From CAYNFH01 sp964396385 (GTDB lineage Bacteria; Armatimonadota; Chthonomonadetes; Chthonomonadales; CAJBBX01), in the NCBI GenBank assembly GCA_964396385.1, contig CAYNFH010000153.1, positions 1 to 16,542 of the forward strand: a DNA stretch of 16,542 nucleotides, read 5' to 3'. Below, piece by piece: positions 1 to 6,860 of this stretch (position 1 is its first letter; each line of letters begins with the position of its first letter). Both the position numbers and the translations under genes were made by a program. Below the pieces are notes generated by a model. The model saw only the letters and a program-made list of their open reading frames with translations, ran no database searches and was not told the DNA's origin.

Positions 1-313
1 CTTCCAGATCCACGATCCGACCACGAAGAACCGCCAGGGCAATGACGTCGGCACGCAGTATCGGTCCGCCATCTTCTATCATTCGCCGGAGCAGGAGAAG
101 GAGGCGCGGAAGGTCATTGCGGAGGTGGAGAAGGAGCGGATCTGGCCGGATCCCATCGTGACGGAGGTGGCGCCGTTCACCAACTTCTACCCGGCGGAGG
201 ACTACCACAAGGACTACTACCTGCGGAATCCCTACCAGCCGTACTGCCAAATCGTGATCGCGCCCAAGGTCGCCAAGCTCCGCTCCAAGTTCCTGAGCAT
301 GCTCAGGAAGTAG
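1..313 (+). CDS. msrA: Peptide-methionine (S)-S-oxide reductase MsrA, C-terminal part (5' end outside window)
   Basis: The reading frame is open from base 2 and stops with TAG at 311-313, giving 103 residues. It reads HDPTT..NRQGNDVGTQYRSAIFYH, then PIVTEVAPF..FYPAEDYHKDYY and NP..PYC.IVIAPK, the standard C-terminal half of MsrA. The family reduces methionine-S-sulfoxide in oxidised proteins, using thioredoxin as the usual electron donor. The GNDVGTQYRS stretch carries the conserved Asp and Tyr that line the active site. The catalytic Cys of the GCFWG motif lies upstream of the window, so signal peptide, start and any fusion to MsrB cannot be judged. The Cys in the PYC motif near the end is a possible resolving Cys. 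The downstream gene is convergent. Identification is firm; completeness is unknown. Confidence 0.95.
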   Translation, partial: FQIHDPTTKNRQGNDVGTQYRSAIFYHSPEQEKEARKVIAEVEKERIWPDPIVTEVAPFTNFYPAEDYHKDYYLRNPYQPYCQIVIAPKVAKLRSKFLSMLRK

Positions 314-332
314 CTCTTCCGCTACATCCCGT

Positions 333-424
333 GTCGGCGCAGGCCGACGCAAGGCCGCAGGCGGGGGAATGCGCGAAGCACAGGGGGCCGGACCCCGGGC
401 AGCCGCGGGCTTTAGCCCGACGGC
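333..424. repeat. GC-rich intergenic palindromes between convergent msrA and the FAD oxidoreductase gene
   Basis: The 127-bp gap between the two convergent stop codons holds two hairpins. One has a 6-bp stem, GTCGGC / GCCGAC, at 333-338 and 343-348 with a 4-nt loop. The other pairs 402-410 with 415-424 around a TTTA loop, nine pairs with one bulged A. Neither is followed by a T-run, so they are not classic intrinsic terminators. They may still end transcription or be REP-like dispersed palindromes. No ORF is supported here. Confidence 0.4.
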
Positions 425-440
425 CGTCTCGTCCGACGTC

Positions 441-2897
441 TCACCGCACCGGAATCGGCGCGAGGTCTTCCACGTGGTCCTCAAAGAGCGGGCCGGTGTG
501 CACCTGCGCGAAATAGACCATCTGTGCCCACTGGGCGCGGGTGAGCGGTTTGTCCGGTGCGAAAACCAGCTTTCCCGATGCGGCATGCACTGGCCACGGG
601 TCCCACAGCCGGCTGTCGATCCACGTTGCGTACAGCGCCTCCGCCGCTTCATGCCAGGGGCTGCCGAGCGGCGTGTCCTCGTAGTGGTCTGATCCCGGAG
701 GCGCGGTCCAGCCCATGTACCGCGCCAGAAGCCGCGCGCCCAGTCCGCGGGTGAGCGCCGACCCTTCCGCCTGCCGCAAGACCGCCGGGTCGCGCGCGAT
801 GTCCGGCCAGATGCCGGTCGCCGCATCCTCCGCCGCCCGCCGGTTCAAGATGCGGAGCGACCGCAGCGCCTCTCCCACGTCCAGAGACCCGTCCGGCTCG
901 AACGGAGCGGCCATCTGCCCGGACGCCACGGTCCGCTTGGCCGGCTCCGGCGAAGGATAGAATCCTCGCGCCCCCAGCCATTGGATAGCCCGGTACTTCC
1001 GCATCTCCGGCTTCACGTCCGGGAAGTAGTAGAGGAAAGTACCGGCGGATGAGGGGGTGAAGGCGTGAAGGGCTGAAGCCGGAGTCGAGAGTCCAGAGTT
1101 TAGCGTCGAGCTGGATTCCGGAATCGCCCCATCGCCCTCTCGCCGCGTCACCGCGTCCTTGTTTCCCCCTCTCCCCTGCTCCCCCTCTCCCCCGCTGTAC
1201 TTCACCAGCTCCTCCTGTACCTGCCGCACCGGCACACGGCGCGGCGTCAGGTTGTAGCGCAGGCAAAGGTAGCAGGCCACCCCGGCGGCCTCGCCAAAGT
1301 GGAACCTTACCGGCTCCAGCCGCACCGTGCCGTAGGCCACGTGGGTGGCGCTCACGGCGGTCGGGACAAAGACGTTATCCACGCGGCGGGGGATCATGGC
1401 ATGGTAGGGCACCTGGTGCCAGGGCGTGTACCCCGGCAGGTAGAATTCGCCCTCACCCATATCCGGCCGGTTCCAGTCCGTCTTCGGCTCGACCGCGTGC
1501 GAGTCCATAGGATAGTCGCCCAAACCAACCGAATCGGGCAGCGCGACCTTGCGGGAATCCCGGATATCCGTCTCGTCCAGCACGCGGTCCGCTTCAAAGC
1601 GGCGTGCCTCGCGGATGTAGAGGAGCTGCGGCCAATTGTCGCTGTCGCGGTAGTCGTCATCCGATAGCCCGATGTTCTTATGGCCCTCCACAGTCTGGAT
1701 GTAGTAGAGATAGCCCAGCGCGTGGTCCTTGAACCGCTGCTCAATGCGGCGGCGCTCCGCGTAAGAGGCAGTAGGGTAGGGGTAGTTGACCACCTGCAGG
1801 TCGCTGCCCTGCGGGTGCTGGTTTACTTCAAACTTGTGGTTGGGCAGCTTGCCGCTGGATACCGCCCAGCTCTGCTCCCACTTGGGCGCGTGGACGTAGT
1901 TGTTCGGGTCGTAGCCGGGGGGGTTGGGAATGGTCCAATCCGCCCCCGGGCCGTAATCCTTTACCGTCATCAGGTACGCGTACGCCTGCACGCGTCGGTC
2001 GCCCCGCCCGGTGCTGCCGGGCAGCGCCCGGTCCCCGGCGCGGTCATAGAAGATGTATCCCGCGTGCCGTTCCCGGCGGGTGCGCGGCTCCCGCCCCACG
2101 CGGAACGGCGCGCCCGCCCACGCGGCCATGTCGCCGGTGTCCGTGGCGTCCACCACTAGGCGCGGATAGAAGGTGACTCGCCGGTCGGAGGGCAGCTCCT
2201 CCGCGATCACCGCCTGGACCGCGCCGCCGCGCTTCTTAACCGCCACCGGCCGCACTTGCCGGTGGACCACCAGCCCCGGGGCGGACCACACGATCTCCTT
2301 GATGGCCTGGTGGGCGATGCGGGGCTCGTAGCTCATTCCCTCTCCACCGCCATAGAGCGCCTGCACGTGTCGGCGAAACTCCTCGAAGAAGCCGCTCGAA
2401 TGCTCTGGCCGGCGCATGTCCGTGGCGCCCAGGCCATTCACCGGCATCCCGCCCAACCGCCTGGTCTCTTCAATCAGCACGGTGTTCAGCCCGTACCGCG
2501 CGGCCGTCACGGCCGCCGCGACGCCCGCCGTCGTCGCGCCCACGACCAGCACGTCGCAGCGAGTCTCGTCCGGCAGGGCGGCGAAAGACCGCTCCAGGTA
2601 GGGATGACCCGCCTTCCGCGCGCCGCCCGCTTCCACGGAGGCCACGTTGTAGCTGTATGTGTGGCCCGGCTCCGCCGTCGTGTCGGTGTACTGCTTGTCG
2701 GCGGCGCCCGTCGTGCCGATCTCCACCCCGTCACGAGTGATGACATACTGGGTCGCGCCCTCTACCGGGTTCCAGTAGACGCGCACGGTGGTCGGTCCCA
2801 GCGCTACCGCCTCCACCGCGCCGGGCTGGGCGCAAAGCTGAGAGTGCGTAAACAGGATCAGCGACACCAATAGAGGTGCAAGCAGACGTCGGAGCAA
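441..2897 (-). CDS. Exported FAD-dependent oxidoreductase with N-terminal FN3 domain and C-terminal SLH-like segment
   Basis: I place the start at a TTG (2897-2895), nine bases after AAAGGA. It gives 818 aa opening with a clear signal peptide, cut after LCA at residue 23. The frame stays open to 3233, but an earlier start would bury the signal and overlap the divergent gene. Order of parts: FN3-like domain (25-98); Rossmann FAD-binding domain from CDVLVVGATTAGVAA (114-128), with LIEE, LGGMPVNGLGATDM and DATDTGDMAAWAG motifs of the FAD_oxidored family (PF12831-like); a repetitive 52-residue insert (568-619); then a tail containing FAPDKPLTRAQWAQMVYFA, which resembles an S-layer homology motif. 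The family's substrates are mostly unknown, so I name no reaction. Export of a flavoprotein through what looks like a Sec signal is odd, because FAD is normally inserted before Tat export. No convincing promoter was found upstream. Confidence 0.85.
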   Translation of the reverse strand: MLRRLLAPLLVSLILFTHSQLCAQPGAVEAVALGPTTVRVYWNPVEGATQYVITRDGVEIGTTGAADKQYTDTTAEPGHTYSYNVASVEAGGARKAGHPYLERSFAALPDETRCDVLVVGATTAGVAAAVTAARYGLNTVLIEETRRLGGMPVNGLGATDMRRPEHSSGFFEEFRRHVQALYGGGEGMSYEPRIAHQAIKEIVWSAPGLVVHRQVRPVAVKKRGGAVQAVIAEELPSDRRVTFYPRLVVDATDTGDMAAWAGAPFRVGREPRTRRERHAGYIFYDRAGDRALPGSTGRGDRRVQAYAYLMTVKDYGPGADWTIPNPPGYDPNNYVHAPKWEQSWAVSSGKLPNHKFEVNQHPQGSDLQVVNYPYPTASYAERRRIEQRFKDHALGYLYYIQTVEGHKNIGLSDDDYRDSDNWPQLLYIREARRFEADRVLDETDIRDSRKVALPDSVGLGDYPMDSHAVEPKTDWNRPDMGEGEFYLPGYTPWHQVPYHAMIPRRVDNVFVPTAVSATHVAYGTVRLEPVRFHFGEAAGVACYLCLRYNLTPRRVPVRQVQEELVKYSGGEGEQGRGGNKDAVTRREGDGAIPESSSTLNSGLSTPASALHAFTPSSAGTFLYYFPDVKPEMRKYRAIQWLGARGFYPSPEPAKRTVASGQMAAPFEPDGSLDVGEALRSLRILNRRAAEDAATGIWPDIARDPAVLRQAEGSALTRGLGARLLARYMGWTAPPGSDHYEDTPLGSPWHEAAEALYATWIDSRLWDPWPVHAASGKLVFAPDKPLTRAQWAQMVYFAQVHTGPLFEDHVEDLAPIPVR
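1049..1193 (-). repeat. Mosaic of 7- and 8-nt tandem repeats inserted in-frame in the FAD oxidoreductase gene
   Basis: Read on the - strand, three blocks follow each other. Nine octamers lie at 1193-1122 (GGGGGAGA, GGGGGAGC, AGGGGAGA, ... GGGCGATG, GGGCGATT; core GGnGA). About four heptamers lie at 1110-1083 (CTCGACG, CTAAACT, CTGGACT, CTCGACT). Four octamers lie at 1080-1049 (GGCTTCAG, CCCTTCAC, GCCTTCAC, CCCCTCAT). The periods are not multiples of three, so the encoded peptide is not itself periodic. With short flanks the segment is 156 bp (1041-1196), or 52 codons, which keeps the frame. It falls between LVKY and TFLYYF, in a linker between domains. Confidence 0.75.
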
Positions 2898-3079
2898 AGA
2901 GGCAGGTCCTTTCGTGCGGGGATGATAAGAGCATACCCGACTGAGGACCGGCAGAAATGTTGGAGAGGGCCGCCACAGGGCGCGCGTAGCGGCGTGTAAC
3001 CTAGCCGCAGGATTGATCGCGAATGTCACCCCCACTCCGCGGTCACTCTCTCGCTGCCTGAGAACCTGAGAATCGTGCC

Positions 3080-3108
3080 TTGACAGCAGTGTGTCGCAGC
3101 GATAGAAT
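3080..3108 (+). promoter_or_regulatory. Sigma-70-type promoter for the HAF-repeat / PPC operon
   Basis: TTGACA at 3080-3085 and TAGAAT at 3103-3108 are separated by exactly 17 bp, a perfect -35 and a one-mismatch -10. Transcription would start near 3115, leaving a leader of about 80 nt before the ATG at 3196. The leader ends in AAAAGGAG, a good ribosome binding site. The 298-bp gap 2898-3195 holds nothing else I can support except the TTG-start ribosome binding site (AAAGGA, - strand) of the divergent FAD oxidoreductase gene. Confidence 0.7.
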
Positions 3109-3195
3109 TGCCGGAATAGTGCCAGAGGCAAACAACGCGCCTGGCTTCCAACGGATTCTCTGCGGACACACGGTACCCATGAAAAGGAGAAAGAC

Positions 3196-4554
3196 ATGCC
3201 ACAAGAAGTTGTGCCGCGAGCCCTCCGCCGCATCGGTCTTCTCGCAGCTATTCTGACTGCTTTTATCCTCTGCGCTCCGGCAGCCCTAGCAGACGTGCCC
3301 CAGGGCTACGCCGTTTTTGACCTGGGAACACTGGGCGGGCCCTACACAACGGCGGCCGGCGTCAACTACCAGGGACAGGTGGTGGGCAGCTCGACACTCC
3401 CTAGTGGCTTGGGGGCCAAGCCCAAGGCGTTCCTATGGAGCCCCGGCGCCGGCATGACGAACATGCACCTGGGACGGGACGTAGAAGACCAAAGCGTCGC
3501 CACCGGCATCAACGACGCCGGCCAGGTGGCGGCCGATTTAATCACATTTGACCAGTATGGGAATGCCTACTCTTACGCTTACATCTGGACGGGCGGAACC
3601 TTCGCCCCGCGCGGGGTGCCGCAAGGATACGGGTATCACAATCCCTACGTCCGAACACTCAACGCGACGGGCTCGGCCGCCGGTAACTTCGGGCTGCCCG
3701 GCGGAGGCTTCCGGGCAGTTCTGTGGGCGGCCGGCGCCCAGCCCAAGGATCTCGGCACCCTGGTGCCCGACGGCTCCGGCGCGAGCGATGCGTGGAGCAT
3801 TAACGGCCCCGGGCAGGTCGTCGGAGAGTCCTCCTTTCCGGGCGCCATCCGCCACGCCTTCCTCTATGACGGCACGATGACGGACCTGGGCACGCTGCCG
3901 GACACGCGTGACAGTTATGCATACGGCATCAACGATGCCGCCCAGGTGGTGGGCACGGCCATGAGCGAGAGCGGAGTCTACACGGCGTTCCTGTGGGATC
4001 CCGCGGGCGGAATGCAGGAATTGGCCGGAGTGGCCGGCAGGAATATGTTCGCCTGGAGCATCAACAACAACGGAGTTACCGTGGGACAGGCGGGCGCCTA
4101 TCCCCAGAACTCCTCGCCCGTTCTGTGGGATAGCGACGGAACGCTCTACAACCTCCGCGACTGGGTAGCGCCCTCGGCGCTCTGGAACGGAGACTCCGCC
4201 GCCGCGGCCATTGACGATAGCGGCGATGTGATCGTGAACTCCGTGCATGCGTACCTGCTAAGGCCGCTTATTGTTAGCTCGATCGGCTTCAACCCCAACC
4301 CGGTTCAGCCCGGCGGCACGACGACAGTAACTATTACGCTCAATGGCAAAGCGCCTCCCACTGGCGTAATCGTCTCCCTCTCAAGCAGTGATCCCGCCAC
4401 TGCGAACGTCCCTGATTCGGTGACTATCGCGTCCGATCACGGCAACGCGACATTCAACATCACGATCGATCCAAATGCCACTGCCGCCTCGGTGGACATC
4501 ACCGCGAGTCTGGATGGCGTGGACACCACGGAGACGCTCCAAATATCGCAGTGA
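3196..4554 (+). CDS. Secreted HAF-repeat protein with C-terminal Ig-like domain
   Basis: The product is 452 aa, started by ATG behind AAAAGGAG. Residues 1-32 form a signal peptide (APAALA|DVP). Residues 36 to about 350 hold roughly seven degenerate repeats of about 40-45 residues, each with the HAF-family signature: D.GTLGG, GIN..GQVVG, AFLW and GM.DLGTL (for example GINDAAQVVGT and HAFLYDGTMTDLGTLP). Residues from about 354 to the end form an Ig-like beta-sandwich, opening FNPNPVQPGGTTTVTITL and ending ITASLDGVDTTETLQIS. HAF proteins are predicted extracellular repeat proteins with no established biochemical role. Seven repeats of this size would suit a beta-propeller, but that is inference. 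No PEP-CTERM, LPXTG or T9SS sorting signal is visible at the C-terminus. It is 26 bp upstream of the PPC gene and probably co-transcribed with it. Confidence 0.85.
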   Translation: MPQEVVPRALRRIGLLAAILTAFILCAPAALADVPQGYAVFDLGTLGGPYTTAAGVNYQGQVVGSSTLPSGLGAKPKAFLWSPGAGMTNMHLGRDVEDQSVATGINDAGQVAADLITFDQYGNAYSYAYIWTGGTFAPRGVPQGYGYHNPYVRTLNATGSAAGNFGLPGGGFRAVLWAAGAQPKDLGTLVPDGSGASDAWSINGPGQVVGESSFPGAIRHAFLYDGTMTDLGTLPDTRDSYAYGINDAAQVVGTAMSESGVYTAFLWDPAGGMQELAGVAGRNMFAWSINNNGVTVGQAGAYPQNSSPVLWDSDGTLYNLRDWVAPSALWNGDSAAAAIDDSGDVIVNSVHAYLLRPLIVSSIGFNPNPVQPGGTTTVTITLNGKAPPTGVIVSLSSSDPATANVPDSVTIASDHGNATFNITIDPNATAASVDITASLDGVDTTETLQISQ

Positions 4555-4580
4555 GACGGTCTCAGAAAGGGAAGTAGAGA

Positions 4581-6677
4581 ATGCGCCACAAGCGCCTGCA
4601 GTTTCTGGACTCGGTTTTCTGGTGCGGTTGCTGTGTTCTCCTCTGCGCTTCGTTCAGTGGTCTGCAGGCCCAGACGTCATACCCCTTCCTCTACAGCCTC
4701 TACCCGTGCGGCTTGCGGCGGGGCACAACGGCGGAGATCACGCTGAGCGGGATGCACAACTACCACAGCGCCTACAAGGTCCTCATCGAAGGGACCGGCG
4801 TCACGGGCGAAGTAGTGGTCCCGCAGGGCGGCTGGCCCGGCCCGGACCCCAAGACCAAAGCAGTCCCGGTCCTCAATGAGATCAAGCTCAAGATCACCGC
4901 CGACAAGGACTCGCCGCTCGGCCCGCGAGAGCTGCGGGTCGCCACGCCGCGCGGCGTCTCCTCCGTCGGCGTCATCGTCATCGGAGACGAGCCCGAGGTC
5001 CTGGAGAAGGAGCCGAATAACGACCTCGCCTCTGCACAGCAGATCACCCCGCCCGTCACCGTCAACGGCCGCATCCAGCAGGGCGAGGACGTGGACTGCT
5101 ACCGGTTCAAGGCGGAGGCGGGAGAGGAGCTTACTTTCACCGTCCTGTGCGCCCGCCTGGAGGACAAGATCCACGACCTCCAGCAGCATGCCGACCCCAT
5201 GCTCACGCTGCTGGACTCCACCGGCCGCGAGCTCGCCGCGAATGACGACTACTACCGCGCCGACCCACTGCTCCACTATCGGTTTGAGAAGGGCGGGGAG
5301 TACGTTATCCAGGTGCGCGACGTAACCTACGCCGGCAACCCGCACTGGACCTACCGGCTCACCGTCACAAAGCGGCCCTACGTCACGGCGGTCCTGCCCA
5401 TGGCCGCGCCGCCCGGAAGCTCTGAACAGGTGAAGCCGGTAGGCTGGAACCTGGCGGCCGGCGCCCCCATGCGCGTACAGGCGCCGTCCGATTCCGGCCA
5501 GCAGACGGTGCAGGTCCAGACGCCGTCCGGAATGTCCAACCCCATCCCCATTCTGGTGACGGATTTGCCGGAAAGAACCATCACTACCTGTCCCACTCCG
5601 GAGGCGCCGGCCGCGCTCACCCTCCCGGTCGCAGTCAGTGCGCGCATCCAGAAGCCGAAGGAGGTCCATCGCTACCGGTTCCACGCGGCCAAAGGGCAGA
5701 TGCTCTGCTTCCAGGTGGACGCGCGCAAGCTCGACTCACAGCTCGACTCCGTGCTCACTCTCCGCAACGCGCAGGGCGGCGAGATCGCCAGCAACGACGA
5801 TGCTGACGGACCGGACTCCCGGATCGAGTGGACCAGCCCCGCCGATGGGGACTACCTCCTGGATGTGCGGGACCTGCACCTGCGGGGCGGCGAAAACTTC
5901 ACCTATCTGCTAGAGGCCCGTAAGGCGAGGCCGGACTTCAAGCTGAAGTGCGACGACGACAAGATGAAGCTGGGGCCGGGCAACAGCGGCGCCTGGTACA
6001 TCCACGTCGATCGTAAGTTCGGCTTCAACAGCCCCATCGCCGTCGAGGTGAAGGGGTTGCCGCCCGGTGTTACGGCGGCCCCGCTCACCATTCCGCCCAA
6101 CGTGAATCAGGGCTGCCTCATCCTCACCTGTGCCCCCGACGCCAGGCTCGCCGCTGCTCCCGTAGAGGTTGTGGGCACCGCCACTGTCAACGGCCCGGAC
6201 GGCAAGCCCGCCATTCTCTCACGCCGCGCCGTGGGGCAGTCCGAGATCTACACCCCCGGCGGCGGCCGCGGCCTCTACCCCGTGGATGTGCAGGCCGTGG
6301 CCGTGACGGAGCCGTCGGACATCGTGGTGGAGCTGAGCACGACCAGCGTGACGCTCGCCCCCGGGGGGACGGCGAAGATCGACGTCAATGTTAAGCGCGC
6401 GCCGGGCTACACCAAGCCCGTGACGCTGGACGTCTACTTGCGCCACCTCGGCACCATCTACGGCAATCCGCTGCCGCCGGGCGTAACCCTGGACGAGGGC
6501 GCCAGCAAGACGCTGCTGGGAGAGAATGAGACCAAGGGCTCTATCGTGCTCAAGGCGGCGCCGGACGCACAGCCGGTCACCAACTTGCCCATCGCGGTGC
6601 TCGGCCAGGTCTCCATCAACTTCGTGGTCAAGGTGAGCTACGCCGGCCCGCCCGTCCTGCTCACCGTGAAGAAGTAG
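4581..6677 (+). CDS. Secreted protein with two bacterial pre-peptidase C-terminal (PPC) domains
   Basis: The product is 698 aa, with ATG preceded by AAAGGGAAG. The signal peptide ends at about residue 30 (GLQA|Q). An N-terminal beta domain (31-135) starts YPCGLRRGTTAEITLSG, a form common in planctomycete-type secreted PPC proteins. PPC domain 1 spans about 142-264 (EKEPNND, DVDCYRF, LTLLDSTGRELAANDD, GEYVIQVRD). PPC domain 2 spans about 348-447 (VHRYRFHAAKGQ, LTLRNAQGGEIASNDDADG, GDYLLDVRD). The rest (450-698) is Ig-like beta-sandwich sequence with GLPPGVTAAPLTIPP and TTSVTLAPGGTAKIDVNV. No protease or other catalytic domain is present, so PPC here is probably a structural or binding module rather than a removed propeptide. 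It lies 26 bp after the HAF gene in the same operon. Substrate or partner cannot be read from the sequence. Confidence 0.85.
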   Translation: MRHKRLQFLDSVFWCGCCVLLCASFSGLQAQTSYPFLYSLYPCGLRRGTTAEITLSGMHNYHSAYKVLIEGTGVTGEVVVPQGGWPGPDPKTKAVPVLNEIKLKITADKDSPLGPRELRVATPRGVSSVGVIVIGDEPEVLEKEPNNDLASAQQITPPVTVNGRIQQGEDVDCYRFKAEAGEELTFTVLCARLEDKIHDLQQHADPMLTLLDSTGRELAANDDYYRADPLLHYRFEKGGEYVIQVRDVTYAGNPHWTYRLTVTKRPYVTAVLPMAAPPGSSEQVKPVGWNLAAGAPMRVQAPSDSGQQTVQVQTPSGMSNPIPILVTDLPERTITTCPTPEAPAALTLPVAVSARIQKPKEVHRYRFHAAKGQMLCFQVDARKLDSQLDSVLTLRNAQGGEIASNDDADGPDSRIEWTSPADGDYLLDVRDLHLRGGENFTYLLEARKARPDFKLKCDDDKMKLGPGNSGAWYIHVDRKFGFNSPIAVEVKGLPPGVTAAPLTIPPNVNQGCLILTCAPDARLAAAPVEVVGTATVNGPDGKPAILSRRAVGQSEIYTPGGGRGLYPVDVQAVAVTEPSDIVVELSTTSVTLAPGGTAKIDVNVKRAPGYTKPVTLDVYLRHLGTIYGNPLPPGVTLDEGASKTLLGENETKGSIVLKAAPDAQPVTNLPIAVLGQVSINFVVKVSYAGPPVLLTVKK

Positions 6678-6741
6678 GGGCGGCCCGGAGCCTGTCCCGA
6701 GTGGGGGAGCGCGCAGCTCCCCTTGCGAGGGATGGCCGCCC
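6678..6741 (+). terminator. Possible structured terminator after the PPC gene
   Basis: Right after the TAG, an outer 8-bp stem (GGGCGGCC 6678-6685 / GGCCGCCC 6734-6741) encloses an inner 7-bp hairpin (GGGGAGC 6704-6710 / GCTCCCC 6716-6722, loop GCGCA). The structure is very GC-rich and lacks a T-run, so it is not a textbook intrinsic terminator. It sits where one is expected, between an operon end and the next promoter. Confidence 0.4.
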
Positions 6742-6804
6742 GGTCCGGAGCCGGCGTAGGTCCGCACCCGCCGAGTGCATCGTGAAAAAACTTTAAGAGA
6801 CCTA

Positions 6805-6833
6805 TTGACAAGTCCGAAGGCGAGGCATATAAT
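6805..6833 (+). promoter_or_regulatory. Consensus sigma-70 promoter of the lacI-family gene
   Basis: TTGACA (6805-6810) and TATAAT (6828-6833) are both perfect, with a 17-bp spacer. Transcription should start close to 6840, inside the adjacent palindrome. The predicted leader before the ATG at 6861 is therefore only about 20 nt. Such a strong core promoter fits a gene held down by a repressor. Confidence 0.85.
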
Positions 6834-6836
6834 CGC

Positions 6837-6848
6837 GCAAACGTTTGC
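6837..6848. promoter_or_regulatory. LacI/CcpA-type operator (perfect palindrome) at the transcription start
   Basis: GCAAACGTTTGC is a perfect 12-bp palindrome with a central CG step and AAACGTTT core, the usual form of LacI/GalR-family operators. It lies 3 bp after the -10 box and covers the predicted start of transcription, so a bound repressor would block initiation. It is 12 bp from the ATG of a LacI-family gene, so autoregulation is the simplest reading. I saw no second copy elsewhere in this window. Confidence 0.8.
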
Positions 6849-6860
6849 ACAGTGCGCTGC

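Noticed and set aside
1021..1200. Frameshift or assembly error inside the FAD oxidoreductase gene
   Set aside because: The odd segment is an exact multiple of three, conserved-looking family sequence continues in the same frame on both sides, and the sequence has a regular repeat structure.
2898..3233. Upstream extension of the FAD oxidoreductase frame to 3233
   Set aside because: It would overlap the divergent HAF gene and its promoter and would bury a clear signal peptide more than 100 residues inside.
4480..4554. PEP-CTERM or other sorting signal at the end of the HAF protein
   Set aside because: There is no hydrophobic helix or basic tail; the protein ends within the Ig-like domain.
4677..5684. 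Open frame of 335 codons on the - strand, opposite the PPC gene
   Set aside because: It mirrors the codon pattern of the sense gene, is Arg/Gly/Val-rich with no domain, and has no ribosome binding site or promoter.
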